Position numbers and translations under genes: made by a program
Notes under the pieces: generated by a model
The model's input: the letters and a program-made list of their open reading frames with translations, nothing else
Database searches by the model: none
What the model was told of the DNA's origin: nothing
From: CAZNUM01 sp964539305
Lineage (GTDB): Bacteria; Fidelibacterota; Marinisomatia; Marinisomatales; TCS55
Direction: 5' to 3'
Assembly (NCBI GenBank): GCA_964539305.1
Contig: CAZIIM010000014.1
Location: 1-43,789, forward strand
DNA: 43,789 nt
Part shown: piece after piece, positions 8,096 to 17,743 of the stretch
How the letters are laid out: the number at the start of each line of letters is the position of its first letter
Position numbering within the stretch: the stretch's first letter is position 1

Positions 8096-11000
8096 AAATT
8101 TCCCTCCTGTTTCTGATCCTTCCCGGTTTGCTTCTGGCGGATAAACGGCTGCGACTGAAACAGGCCGATGTTCTGGAAAATATTACCGTGAACGGTGAAG
8201 CCATTCAGCTGCTCAAGGGGAATGTGGTTTTCGTCAAGGAAACCACTACCCTGACCTCCGAGCGGGCCCGCTTTAATCGACGCACTGAATTTGGCCAACT
8301 GGTTGGGAACGTGGTCGTAAGAAAAAAGGATCAGACCCTTACCTGTGATTCGCTGGTCATCAACTCCCGGGAAGATACTTTTATTGGATTTGGTAATGTT
8401 CACGTCTGGGATTCGACTTACAATCTGGTGGCCGACACCCTTTACTATTTTAATCAGATTGACAGCGGACTGGCCGTGGGTTCAGTGGAGCTGACCCAGA
8501 AGAACCAGGTGATTAACGCTCACCAGATTGAATATATTAAAGCGACGGAAACAGAAGGTGTTTCCTATGCCGCCCGGGGTGCCGTCACCATTCAGGAAGG
8601 AGACCGGATCGCCCACTGCGGCGAGGCGATTTACAACCGGGACACGGGGGACACTGTCTTGAAAATCCGCCCGAAAATTACCGAAAATAATCAAACCATT
8701 GAGGGCAGTGAAATCCAGCTCCATTACGAGAATGATGTACTGGAATCGCTCTATATCCCTGCCCGGGCCCATGCCCTTTACGCTACCAAAGGATGGCGGG
8801 AGGTCCAATCCGACTCGCTTCTCCAAAAAATGGCGGTGAAATTTCTGGACGACATGACCGGCGCCAAACTGCGGGGATTTTTCAAAGACGGTAAACTCGA
8901 CTCTATGCGTTTGGAAGGCATGGCTACCACCCTTTACCACATTTTCGAGGATTCCATTTACCAAGGCCAGAATGAAGCTTCCGGCGACACAATTATCATG
9001 AATTTCGATGGCGGGGATCTGGAACATATATTCATCTCCGGTGGTTCCCGCGGCACCTATATCCCGGACACCACAGCCAGCAATATTGAAGGTCCCATTG
9101 TCTACTCTTCCGATGATATTGACTATCGGGTCCGGGAGGAGCAGACGGATCTTCACGGCGATGCCAAAGTGGACTACACCAACGTTAATCTCACAGCCGG
9201 TTTTATCCGTGTCGCCTGGGAAACGGACCTGCTGAAGGCTCTGCCCGTTTCATTGCGGGACTCTACTTACGGTGTACTTTTCCCTACTATTATTGAGGCC
9301 GGGCAGGAACCAATGACCGGTGATTCCATGATTTATAACCTTAAAACAAAGCACGGTCGTGTAGCCCGGGGGAAAACCAAAGCTGAAGACGGCTATTACC
9401 GGGGAACGGAAATCCGGAACCGGGATCAGAAGGTCTTTTACATTGAAAACAGTGCTTACACCACCTGCGATCTGGAAGAACCCCACTTTCATTTCGAGAG
9501 TCGTCGGATGAAAATGATTGCCGAAGATAAGGTCATTGCCCGACCGATTGTTCTTTACATTTCCCGAATCCCCGTGTTCGGACTGCCTTTCGGTGTTTTC
9601 CCCAATAAAAAAGGTCGGCGACACTCCGGATGGATTATGCCCGCTTACGGAGAAAGCAGCCTCCGGGGTCAGTACATCGACGGGCTCGGTTACTACTGGG
9701 CTCCGAATGATTATTTTGATTCCAAATTCACCATGAGCCTGGCAGACCGGCAGGGAATTACATTACGACTGAATAACCACTACCGTCGGCGCTACGCTTT
9801 CTCCGGATCCCTGTTTCTGGAAAGCCGGCAGAATTTTCCTTCGAGCCTGACACGCAGTCAACGGGACATTGCGCACCTTATGGATAACCGGAAAAGTGAT
9901 TACGTCATCCGCTGGAACCATCAGCAGGAGTTGCGAAACAATCAATCCCTACGGGTGAATGCCAGCTATTACAGCAGCGGCGATTACAATCGGCGAACGG
10001 GGCTCAATCAGCAGAACCGATTGAATCAACAAGCCGTTTCCAATGCCACCTATTCCAAGCGTTGGCCCAAGTCCGCCAACAGCCTCAGTATTAACCTCTC
10101 CTCCAATCGGGATCTCATGGCCGATAAAAAAATTAACCCCCAGTCCGTCTTTTATCAGCCCCCTTCACAGGCCGGAACCCAGTTGAACATCACCAACAAT
10201 ACGCTCCCCCGAATGGCCTTTTCCCACAACCAGCGGGATTTAATTCCAACTAAAGCCCGGAAAAAACGCTGGTTCAACAATATTAAATACAGTTACTCCT
10301 CCCGCTTTGACAACCGCCTTCGGACGTACTACGAAAGTGAGGCCTATGCTGTCAACGATTCTGTTACAGGTTTTCGTTGGGAGCAAACTTCTGATGGTCA
10401 GGGGAAAGTAAATACTTTCTCCGACTACATTCTTTCCCATAGCGCCGGATTGACTGCTCCCCAGAAAGTATTCCGCTATATCACCGTTAACCCCAGTTTT
10501 TCATTAAAGTCCGACTGGGTGAATCGTTCCTATCAGGGATTTGAGGACAGTTCAGGCGTCATTCAAAAAAGGGAAGTTTCGGGTTTTGCCGCCCGGACAA
10601 CCGGTTCATTCAGTCTCACGGTTAATACCCAGATCTATGGCCTATTCCCTGTAAAAATTGGTTCCCTGAGGTCCATACGGCACGTTGTATCCCCGGCAAT
10701 CTCTTATTCCTATACTCCTGACTTTTCAAAACCCGTCTTTGGTCGAGACCTGGGATATTACCAGACCATCCAGCGGAGTGACGGGAGCACGGAGGTGGTG
10801 GATCGCTTTGCGGGAACCATGGCCGGGAATACACCGCGAGGAGAACGGCAATCCATGAACATTTCACTGAATAACGTGTTTCAGGCCAAGGTCCTGCAAG
10901 GGGAGCGGGAACGGAAAATCGACCTCTTTTCCTGGCGATTGTCCACGAGCAGGAATTTCACGGCCAAGACATTCCAGTGGTCCCAGTTGAGTTCATCTAT

Positions 11001-11631
11001 CCGGGCCAATATTTACCGGAAAATGAACTTGGACCTCTCCATGACCCACGATTTCTACGAATACGATGCACAGCTGGGGCAACGGGTCGATCGGATCCGT
11101 ATTGGTAGCAACGGCTTGCCTAACCCCCGCCTGATCAATATGCGTTTTTCCACGGGGTTCCGCTTCTCAGGTGACCGCTTTAACAGTCAGCCCGGGGCGG
11201 AATCCATCGAAGACACAACGGCCGTGGTGGAGCGGCTGGATGGTGCCAATCTGGACCGGGGTTTGTATCCGGGAATCAGCCCTAAAACCAAAGGCCAGTT
11301 ATGGAGCACCAACATCAGCTTCAGCTATTCCTTAAACCGGGCCAATCCCCGGAACCCGATTAAATCTTTCTGGATGTCCACCAATTCCAAAATCCAGCTC
11401 ACGGAAAAATGGCGGATCCAGTACAATGCCCGCTTTGATCTCCTGAATAAAAACCTGGTGAGTCACAGTTTTTCAATCTATCGTGATCTCCATTGCTGGG
11501 AGTTGAGTGTCAACTGGACACCCAACGGCTACGCCAGCGGTCTCTATTTCCGATTGAATGTGAAATCCCCCACTCTCAGGGACCTGAAAATCGAGCAGCG
11601 GGGTGGTGTGTACCAGCGCCCCTTCTTTTAA
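8077..11631 (+). CDS. lptD: LPS-assembly protein LptD/OstA-like outer-membrane protein
   Basis: This 1184-residue protein has a signal peptide (about residues 1-21). Next come several OstA/LptA-type beta-jellyroll repeats (for example LLKGNVVFVKETTTLTSERA, with further copies to about residue 450), then a C-terminal beta-barrel. The LptD hallmark YTTCDLEEPHFHF places a cysteine at residue 464. A late HCWELSVNW segment (Cys1140) corresponds to the paired cysteines near the C-terminus of E. coli LptD, so a domain-linking disulfide is plausible. The barrel ends in Phe, as expected for BAM substrates. Expected role: final insertion of lipopolysaccharide in the outer leaflet, which implies a diderm that makes LPS. 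It is much longer than E. coli LptD (784) because of the extended jellyroll region. It overlaps rarA. Confidence 0.9.
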   Translation: MARPLLKISLLFLILPGLLLADKRLRLKQADVLENITVNGEAIQLLKGNVVFVKETTTLTSERARFNRRTEFGQLVGNVVVRKKDQTLTCDSLVINSREDTFIGFGNVHVWDSTYNLVADTLYYFNQIDSGLAVGSVELTQKNQVINAHQIEYIKATETEGVSYAARGAVTIQEGDRIAHCGEAIYNRDTGDTVLKIRPKITENNQTIEGSEIQLHYENDVLESLYIPARAHALYATKGWREVQSDSLLQKMAVKFLDDMTGAKLRGFFKDGKLDSMRLEGMATTLYHIFEDSIYQGQNEASGDTIIMNFDGGDLEHIFISGGSRGTYIPDTTASNIEGPIVYSSDDIDYRVREEQTDLHGDAKVDYTNVNLTAGFIRVAWETDLLKALPVSLRDSTYGVLFPTIIEAGQEPMTGDSMIYNLKTKHGRVARGKTKAEDGYYRGTEIRNRDQKVFYIENSAYTTCDLEEPHFHFESRRMKMIAEDKVIARPIVLYISRIPVFGLPFGVFPNKKGRRHSGWIMPAYGESSLRGQYIDGLGYYWAPNDYFDSKFTMSLADRQGITLRLNNHYRRRYAFSGSLFLESRQNFPSSLTRSQRDIAHLMDNRKSDYVIRWNHQQELRNNQSLRVNASYYSSGDYNRRTGLNQQNRLNQQAVSNATYSKRWPKSANSLSINLSSNRDLMADKKINPQSVFYQPPSQAGTQLNITNNTLPRMAFSHNQRDLIPTKARKKRWFNNIKYSYSSRFDNRLRTYYESEAYAVNDSVTGFRWEQTSDGQGKVNTFSDYILSHSAGLTAPQKVFRYITVNPSFSLKSDWVNRSYQGFEDSSGVIQKREVSGFAARTTGSFSLTVNTQIYGLFPVKIGSLRSIRHVVSPAISYSYTPDFSKPVFGRDLGYYQTIQRSDGSTEVVDRFAGTMAGNTPRGERQSMNISLNNVFQAKVLQGERERKIDLFSWRLSTSRNFTAKTFQWSQLSSSIRANIYRKMNLDLSMTHDFYEYDAQLGQRVDRIRIGSNGLPNPRLINMRFSTGFRFSGDRFNSQPGAESIEDTTAVVERLDGANLDRGLYPGISPKTKGQLWSTNISFSYSLNRANPRNPIKSFWMSTNSKIQLTEKWRIQYNARFDLLNKNLVSHSFSIYRDLHCWELSVNWTPNGYASGLYFRLNVKSPTLRDLKIEQRGGVYQRPFF

Positions 11632-11757
11632 AAGATAGTTTACCTTTTTTACCGGGGTATCCTGCTATGGCAGACAGACACGGAGAAAGAATCTAAATTT
11701 TAATGTTTATTCTCACGGGGAATTGAGGGAAATTCATCCTCTAAAAAAGGAATCATT
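11632..11757. other. spacer before the DUF2007 gene, nothing firm
   Basis: These 126 bases hold an A/T-rich stretch near 11695-11712 and a good ribosome binding site (AAAAAAGGAATC) just ahead of 11758. I see no convincing hairpin terminator for lptD and no clear promoter, though a new transcription unit could begin here. Confidence 0.4.
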
Positions 11758-12087
11758 ATGTTCTGTCCGGAATGTCATTCTGAATATGTGGAAGGGATTG
11801 AAGTGTGCTCCGACTGCAAGGTCAGCCTGGTGGCAGACCTGCCTGAAGAAAAACCACTGGAGGAGATTCACTGGGTAAAGGTGATGGAATTCTCCGGGGA
11901 CATCTTTGCCAAAATGGTAGCTGAAATGCTGCACCAGGAAAAAATTCCCCATTATGTGAAAGGGGATTGGGCTTCCACCGCTTTTAGCATGAGTACCTTC
12001 CATTTCCCCGGTACCCGGGTACGGCTCTTTGTCCCCGAGGAATATGTGGAACAGACCCGCAATCTTCTGAAAAATGTGGTTAGCTGA
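11758..12087 (+). CDS. zinc-ribbon protein with DUF2007-like domain
   Basis: A 109-residue protein. The N-terminus is a compact zinc ribbon, CPEC at residues 3-6 and CSDC at 18-21. The rest has the alpha/beta ferredoxin-like pattern of the DUF2007 putative signal-transducing family (HWVKVMEFSGDIFAKMVAEML, ending RVRLFVPEEYVEQTRNLL). Its function is not established in any organism that I know of. AAGGA lies 7 bases ahead of the ATG. It is 2 bases upstream of hisS, so it is the first gene of that operon or is co-translated with hisS. Confidence 0.82.
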   Translation: MFCPECHSEYVEGIEVCSDCKVSLVADLPEEKPLEEIHWVKVMEFSGDIFAKMVAEMLHQEKIPHYVKGDWASTAFSMSTFHFPGTRVRLFVPEEYVEQTRNLLKNVVS

Positions 12088-12089
12088 TC

Positions 12090-13358
12090 ATGGCTGGTGA
12101 GACCCCTCTCCGTTCGATTAAAGGAACCCATGACATACTGCCGGAAGAGAGCCGACTCTGGCAGCAGGTAGAGCAGACGATCCGGGAAACCATGAACACT
12201 TACGGCTACCAGGAGATCCGGACACCCGCTTTCGAAAAAACGGAATTATTCGCCCGGGGAGTCGGAACCGACACTGACATCGTGACTAAAGAAATGTACA
12301 GCTGGACAGATCAGGGGAAAACAAGCTTGACCCTGAAACCGGAAGCCACAGCGCCCGTGGTTCGGGCTTATATCCAACATAACCTGGGATCCAAAAGTCC
12401 CCTGACCAAATTATATTACATTGATGCCCTGTTCCGCCGGGAGCGTCCCCAGAAAGGACGTCAGCGTCAGTTTCATCAGTTTGGTGTGGAAGTATTAGGA
12501 TCCGAATTCCCGGAACTGGATGCGGAAATTATTGCCCTGGCCTATCATATCCTGGAGATCCTGGAGGTGCAAGGGCTGGAATTAAAGTTGAATAGTATTG
12601 GTTCAAAAACATGCCGCCAGGCCTATCGCAAAGCACTAAGGGAATTCCTGGAACCCCATTTATCGGATCTTTCAGAAACCAGTCAGCACCGCTTTCAGAC
12701 CAATCCGCTTCGCATTCTGGATACAAAAATCCCCCATGAGATTGAGCTACTTCAGGACGGACCCACCATTGAATCCTTTTATACACCGGAGGATAAAGAA
12801 CATTTCGCTGAAGTCTGTTCTTTATTAACCACCCTGGACATCCCCTACACGGTGGACCCCCGTCTCGTGAGAGGTCTGGATTATTACACCCGCACAACTT
12901 TCGAAATTATTTCTGCTGACCTCGGTGCCCAGGATGCGCTCTGCGGCGGGGGACGCTATGATGGATTGGTCGAAGCATTAGGGGGGAAACCGACTCCGGG
13001 CATGGGATTCGCTGCCGGTCTGGAAAGAATCCTAATGGTGGTGGGGAAGAACTACCGGACAGCTCCGGTCTTACCGCTTTTGTTTGTTATTGGCCTGGGG
13101 CCCGAATCAGTTGGAAAAACGTTGAAGCTGGCACAGGACCTGCGGAAAATAGGGATTACAGCCGTATTTGACCCCCTGCGGAGAAGTCTAAAAGCTCAGC
13201 TGCGGGAGGCCAACAAACTGGGTGCGGACACGGCCATTATTATCGGCGAGCAGGAATTGAAGGAAAATACCGTCCAGATTAAGGATCTGGTAACCGGTTC
13301 CCAGAAACAGGTCCCCTATCCTGATGCGGTCAGTTTTGTGACAGCCTTGCCTTTATAA
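12090..13358 (+). CDS. hisS: histidyl-tRNA synthetase
   Basis: A 422-residue class II synthetase of normal length (E. coli 424). The N-terminal RSIKGTHDILPEES block is typical. Motif 2 is FRRERPQKGRQRQFHQFGVE; the histidine-specific segments LVRGLDYYTRTTFEI and GGGRYDGLVEALGG are present; motif 3 is GMGFAAGLERI. The C-terminal anticodon-binding domain begins near residue 325. It charges tRNA-His in the cytosol. The ATG lies 2 bases after the DUF2007 gene and 87 bases separate it from topA. Confidence 0.98.
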   Translation: MAGETPLRSIKGTHDILPEESRLWQQVEQTIRETMNTYGYQEIRTPAFEKTELFARGVGTDTDIVTKEMYSWTDQGKTSLTLKPEATAPVVRAYIQHNLGSKSPLTKLYYIDALFRRERPQKGRQRQFHQFGVEVLGSEFPELDAEIIALAYHILEILEVQGLELKLNSIGSKTCRQAYRKALREFLEPHLSDLSETSQHRFQTNPLRILDTKIPHEIELLQDGPTIESFYTPEDKEHFAEVCSLLTTLDIPYTVDPRLVRGLDYYTRTTFEIISADLGAQDALCGGGRYDGLVEALGGKPTPGMGFAAGLERILMVVGKNYRTAPVLPLLFVIGLGPESVGKTLKLAQDLRKIGITAVFDPLRRSLKAQLREANKLGADTAIIIGEQELKENTVQIKDLVTGSQKQVPYPDAVSFVTALPL

Positions 13359-13445
13359 TCATTCACCGTTACATTAAATACACACGCGCAAAGAAGTGCC
13401 CGTTCTTAACATGAAAACAGAAATTCTACGACTGGGTCAAAATCA

Positions 13446-15956
13446 ATGACTTCTAAACCCATCCTTATTGTTGAATCGCCCTCCAAGGCCAAGACGATTT
13501 CCAAGTATCTGGGAGGAGAATACCAGGTTCTAGCCTGCGTGGGTCATATCAAGGACCTGCCTAAAAAAGAGCTGGGTGTGGATGTGGAAAATGATTTTGC
13601 CGTCCAGGAGGTGGTTCTTCCGGATAAAAAGGACTTTATTCGGGAATTAAAAAAACTGGCTAAGACCGCCCCTGAAATTATCATCGCCACCGACCCGGAT
13701 CGGGAGGGGGAAGCCATTGCCGCCCATATTATTAGTGAAATTGGACCTGAAAAGGTTTCCCGGGTCCAATTCACGGAAATTACCCGTGAAGGCGTGAAAG
13801 AAGGAATGGCGCATCCGCGTTCTCTGGATAAAAGCCTGGTGGAGGCCCGTCAAACACGCAGAATCATTGACCGGCTGGTGGGTTACAAGGTTTCCCGGGT
13901 GTTATGGAACACCCTTCAGAAGAATATGAAATTCGTGGAAGTGGCCCTCTCCGCCGGGCGGGTTCAGTCTGCTGCCCTGAAAATGATTGTGGAACGGGAG
14001 CGACTGCGGGCACTATTCAAAGCGGCCAGTTATTTCGATTTAAAAGCGGAATTAAGTACGGGAGCACAACCATTTAATGCTATTTTACGGCGATTGGACG
14101 GAGAACGAATCGCCACCGGTAAAGATTTCGACACCAAAACCGGCCGGTTAAAAAATGAGGGTGTCCTATTATTGAGCCAGTCTCAGGCAGAGGCCCTGGT
14201 GGAAGAATTGAAACCGGGCCCATGGTCAGTGGAAAAGATTGAGGAAAAATTTCAGACATCCCGACCGCAACCCCCATTCACCACCAGCACGCTTCAGCAG
14301 GAAGCGGCCCGAAAGCTCCGGTTTGCGGCCCGCCGAACCATGCGGGTGGCACAGCGACTGTACGAAAATGGTTTCATCACCTATATGCGTACAGACTCCA
14401 CCAACCTCTCCCGTGAGGCGATCCAAGGGGCCCGACGGGAGATCTCACAACTGTTCGGTCCTGATTATTTACCGGCTAAACCGAACCATTATGCCACCAA
14501 AGTAAAAAACGCCCAGGAAGCGCATGAAGCCATCCGGCCCGCCGGTGATCCTTTTACCCCCCTTTCAACGGTCCAGGCCACCTTGGATTCGGACGCGGCC
14601 AAACTCTATGATCTGATTTTAAAACGCACCCTCGCCTGCCAAATGAACCCGGCGAAACTCAAACAGGTCCAGGTCCAGATACAAAACCAGAAAGCACTCT
14701 TCAGAGCCACGGGACGGGAAATCCTTTTTCCCGGTTATATGGCTGCCTATGTGGAAGGGCGGGATGATCCCGGCACGGAAGGAGATCAGAAAGAGCGTAT
14801 TCTACCTCCCTTATCAGAAGGACAACGACTGGCGTGTGAAGCGCTGACGGCTGAAGCCCACACCACCAAACCGCCGGCCCGTTTCACGGAAGCCTCCCTG
14901 GTGAAAGAACTGGAAGCCCGGGGAATTGGCCGCCCCTCAACTTTCCACGCCATCCTCGATACCATCCAGCGTCGGAACTATGTTTCAAATAAAAAAGGAT
15001 CCCTGGTCCCCACTTTCCTCGGAATCGCCGTGACCCAGCTACTGGAAAACCATTTTGAACCTCTGGTGGATTCCCAATTCACCGCCCGCATGGAAGATGG
15101 ACTGGATGCCATCTCCCGCGGAGAACAAGAAGCATTGCCCTTTATGAAATCCTTTTACTACGGCTCCGATAACCAGGCGGGGTTGGAGACCATGCTTCAG
15201 GAAAAAGTAGATATCGGGAAAGCCTGCACTATACCCCTGCCGGGTGCAGAAAAAGAAACGCTCGCTGTAAGGATAGGACAATACGGCCCCTATCTCCAAG
15301 GGACGGATCTCCGAAAAAATATTCCGGATACCCTTTCCCTGGGAGACCTGAATCCAGAAACAATCGAATCGCTTTTAAGCCAAACAGAAGAAACAGCGAC
15401 ACTCCTTGGAATGGATAAATCCACCGGCGAAAACATATTCCTGAAATCAGGTCCTTTTGGCCCCTACGTGCAACTCGGTGAAACCAAAACGCGAAAATCC
15501 ATCCCCAAAGATATTCCAATTGAAAAGGTGGATTTGGAAACGGCTCTTCAACTGCTCTCCTTACCACGGGTGGTGGGCACACACCCGGAAACGGGAGAAG
15601 AAATCCTGGCAAACTATGGTCGATACGGTCCTTATATTAAAATGGGGAAACAGAATAAATCCCTGCCTCCCACCGATTCACCGCTGGATATTAAATTAGA
15701 CCGGGCAGTAGAACTCTTACAGGAAGTAAAGAAAGGTCCAACAGTCCTGCGGGAATTGGGGAACCATCCTGAAACGGGCGAAAACCTGGTGATAAAATCC
15801 GGCCGGTATGGTCCTTACGTTACGGATGGAAAAACCAATGCATCTCTTCCGAAGGGAACTGAACCAGATACACTTACGTTGGAACAGGGGGCAGAATTGA
15901 TTAATAAACGGCGGGCGGCAGGCCCGCGAAAAAAACGCTGGGGAAAAAAGAAATGA
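13446..15956 (+). CDS. topA: DNA topoisomerase I
   Basis: An 836-residue type IA topoisomerase. The TOPRIM domain opens the protein (VESPSKAKTISKYLG, then IATDPDREGEAIAAHI). The catalytic tyrosine is Y313 in GFITYMRTDSTNLS. Instead of the zinc fingers of E. coli TopA, the C-terminus carries four copies of the topoisomerase C-terminal repeat (GQYGPYLQG, GPFGPYVQLG, GRYGPYIKMG, GRYGPYVTDG, about residues 605-810), then a basic tail ending in KKRWGKKK. This repeat-type tail is known from several phyla outside Proteobacteria. It relaxes negative supercoils. The stop overlaps the ccmH start by 4 bases (ATGA). Confidence 0.97.
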   Translation: MTSKPILIVESPSKAKTISKYLGGEYQVLACVGHIKDLPKKELGVDVENDFAVQEVVLPDKKDFIRELKKLAKTAPEIIIATDPDREGEAIAAHIISEIGPEKVSRVQFTEITREGVKEGMAHPRSLDKSLVEARQTRRIIDRLVGYKVSRVLWNTLQKNMKFVEVALSAGRVQSAALKMIVERERLRALFKAASYFDLKAELSTGAQPFNAILRRLDGERIATGKDFDTKTGRLKNEGVLLLSQSQAEALVEELKPGPWSVEKIEEKFQTSRPQPPFTTSTLQQEAARKLRFAARRTMRVAQRLYENGFITYMRTDSTNLSREAIQGARREISQLFGPDYLPAKPNHYATKVKNAQEAHEAIRPAGDPFTPLSTVQATLDSDAAKLYDLILKRTLACQMNPAKLKQVQVQIQNQKALFRATGREILFPGYMAAYVEGRDDPGTEGDQKERILPPLSEGQRLACEALTAEAHTTKPPARFTEASLVKELEARGIGRPSTFHAILDTIQRRNYVSNKKGSLVPTFLGIAVTQLLENHFEPLVDSQFTARMEDGLDAISRGEQEALPFMKSFYYGSDNQAGLETMLQEKVDIGKACTIPLPGAEKETLAVRIGQYGPYLQGTDLRKNIPDTLSLGDLNPETIESLLSQTEETATLLGMDKSTGENIFLKSGPFGPYVQLGETKTRKSIPKDIPIEKVDLETALQLLSLPRVVGTHPETGEEILANYGRYGPYIKMGKQNKSLPPTDSPLDIKLDRAVELLQEVKKGPTVLRELGNHPETGENLVIKSGRYGPYVTDGKTNASLPKGTEPDTLTLEQGAELINKRRAAGPRKKRWGKKK

Positions 15957-16375
15957 AGTCATTCATCATCACAATTATATTGGCCTCGGTTTTGTGGGCT
16001 TCTGACAATGAAGCTCTCATCAAGGAAATTGAACAATCGCTCATGGCCACCTGCTGCTGGAGCGGGACAGTTTACGATCACGGCCATCCGGAGATGGAGG
16101 CGGAAATCACCGCTTTTGTAAATGCAGGTAAAACAAAAGAGGAAATTATCAATTACTACGTGGATAAATACGGTGAACGGGTTCTCGCCTCCCCGGTGGC
16201 TCAGGGGTTCAATCTTTTTGCCTGGATAGCTCCCATTGCCATGGGACTGGTAGGCATTACCATCATTGCTGTGTATGTCCGAACCGCCAAGGGGACACCT
16301 TCACCACCACCTCCCGATAATATCAAAATTGAATATGACGAAGAAATTGAGAAGGAGTTGAAGGAACTGGATTAG
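15953..16375 (+). CDS. ccmH: CcmH-like cytochrome c biogenesis protein with adjacent-cysteine motif
   Basis: A 140-residue exported protein with a signal peptide ending about residue 17. The CcmH domain follows and a single membrane helix (about residues 86-108) anchors an acidic cytosolic tail. The second half of the domain matches the family well (GKTKEEIINYYVDKYGERVLASP). CcmH normally has a C-x-x-C pair (RCxxCQ) that reduces apocytochrome c haem-binding cysteines. Here the region reads ATCCWSGTVYDHG with neighbouring C34 and C35. I recall this variant in related phyla, so it is probably functional, but the redox chemistry would differ. No other ccm gene is in the window. It overlaps topA by 4 bases and lies 12 bases from glyQS. 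Confidence 0.85.
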   Translation: MKSFIITIILASVLWASDNEALIKEIEQSLMATCCWSGTVYDHGHPEMEAEITAFVNAGKTKEEIINYYVDKYGERVLASPVAQGFNLFAWIAPIAMGLVGITIIAVYVRTAKGTPSPPPPDNIKIEYDEEIEKELKELD

Positions 16376-16387
16376 TTCTCCTTCTTT

Positions 16388-17743
16388 GTGGCTGACCGCA
16401 TGAATCAAAAACACGCTCTGGACAAAATTGTATCCCTGTGCAAACGGAGGGGGTTCATTTTCCAGAGTTCTGAAATTTACGGTGGATACGGTGCTGTTTA
16501 TGATTATGGTCCCCTGGGCATTGCTCTGAAAAATGCCATTGCGAGGCTCTGGTGGGAGCAAATGACCCAGCTTCATGAAAATATTGTAGGCTTGGACAGC
16601 AGTATTTTAATGCATCCAAAAATCTGGGAAGCCTCCGGTCATGTGGGTGCATTTAATGATCCCCTAGTAGATTGCCGTCATTGCAAAGCCCGTTACCGTG
16701 CGGACGACCTGGTAGAAGGGTCACTGGATAACGTGGACTGGACTACCCTTCAGTGCCCCACCTGCGGAACCAAAGGTCAATTGACGGAACCGCGTCAGTT
16801 CAACTTGATGTTTAAGACGCATGTTGGGCCCGTAGAGAACGACGCTTCTGTTGCCTATCTCCGGCCTGAAACGGCTCAGGGGATATACGTGAATTATTTA
16901 CTTACTCAGGGGGCTTTACGACTGAAAATTCCCTTTGGAATCGCCCAGATTGGTAAAGCATTCCGGAATGAAATTGTGGCCCGCAATTTTATTTTTCGCA
17001 CCCGGGAATTTGAGCAAATGGAAATGCAGTACTTTGTACGACCCGGGACAGATGAAGAGGCGCTGGAGCAATGGAAAGATGAACGGCTTAAATTTTACAC
17101 TGCAACCTTGGGCATCCAAGAAGACGCTTTACGTCTCCACCAGCACCGGGACCAGGAACTGGCCCACTATGCCAAGGAAGCGTGGGATATTGAATACCAA
17201 TTTCCTTTCGGTTGGGCCGAGGTGGAAGGTATCCACAACCGAACCGATTTTGACCTGAAACGGCACCAGGAATTTTCCGGAAAAAATATGCAGATTTTCG
17301 ATGCAGAGTCAAATGAACGGTATTTCCCTTTCATTATTGAAACCTCCGCTGGTTTAAATCGTATGCTGCTGGCAGTACTGGCGGATGCTTATTGGGAGGA
17401 TGAAGAAAACAATCGCGTGGTATTAAGACTGCATCCCCGCCTGGCGCCGGTGAAAGCAGTCATCTACCCCCTGGTGAAAAAAGACGGTCTTCCGGACCTG
17501 GCCCGATCCATTGTGGATCAACTGAAACCCCATTTCAAGGTCCTGTATGATCAGCAGGGATCCATTGGAAAACGTTATTACCGCCAGGACGAAGCGGGTA
17601 CTCCCTTTGGAATTACGGTGGATCACCAGTCATTGGAAGATCAGACCGTGACCCTTCGTCACCGGGACTCTCAGAAGCAGGATCGAATTTCCATCTCCCA
17701 GCTCCGACAGGCTATCATGGACAACATCGCCGCTTACCGATGA
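16388..17743 (+). CDS. glyQS: glycyl-tRNA synthetase, dimeric type
   Basis: A 451-residue single-chain (alpha2) class II GlyRS. It opens with the typical LDKIVSLCKRRGFIFQSSEI block, has an inserted zinc-binding pair (CRHC and CPTC), motif 2 around FRNEIVARNFIFRTREFEQM, motif 3 ETSAGLNRMLLAVL, and an anticodon-binding domain from about residue 355. The start is uncertain: GTG at 16388 or ATG at 16400, neither with a clear ribosome binding site; both precede the conserved block. It charges tRNA-Gly. Its stop overlaps the next gene by 4 bases (ATGA). Confidence 0.97.
   Translation: MADRMNQKHALDKIVSLCKRRGFIFQSSEIYGGYGAVYDYGPLGIALKNAIARLWWEQMTQLHENIVGLDSSILMHPKIWEASGHVGAFNDPLVDCRHCKARYRADDLVEGSLDNVDWTTLQCPTCGTKGQLTEPRQFNLMFKTHVGPVENDASVAYLRPETAQGIYVNYLLTQGALRLKIPFGIAQIGKAFRNEIVARNFIFRTREFEQMEMQYFVRPGTDEEALEQWKDERLKFYTATLGIQEDALRLHQHRDQELAHYAKEAWDIEYQFPFGWAEVEGIHNRTDFDLKRHQEFSGKNMQIFDAESNERYFPFIIETSAGLNRMLLAVLADAYWEDEENNRVVLRLHPRLAPVKAVIYPLVKKDGLPDLARSIVDQLKPHFKVLYDQQGSIGKRYYRQDEAGTPFGITVDHQSLEDQTVTLRHRDSQKQDRISISQLRQAIMDNIAAYR

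Noticed and set aside
11493..11696. Small gene overlapping the lptD end
   Set aside because: It lies mostly in another frame of lptD, with no ribosome binding site or recognisable motif.
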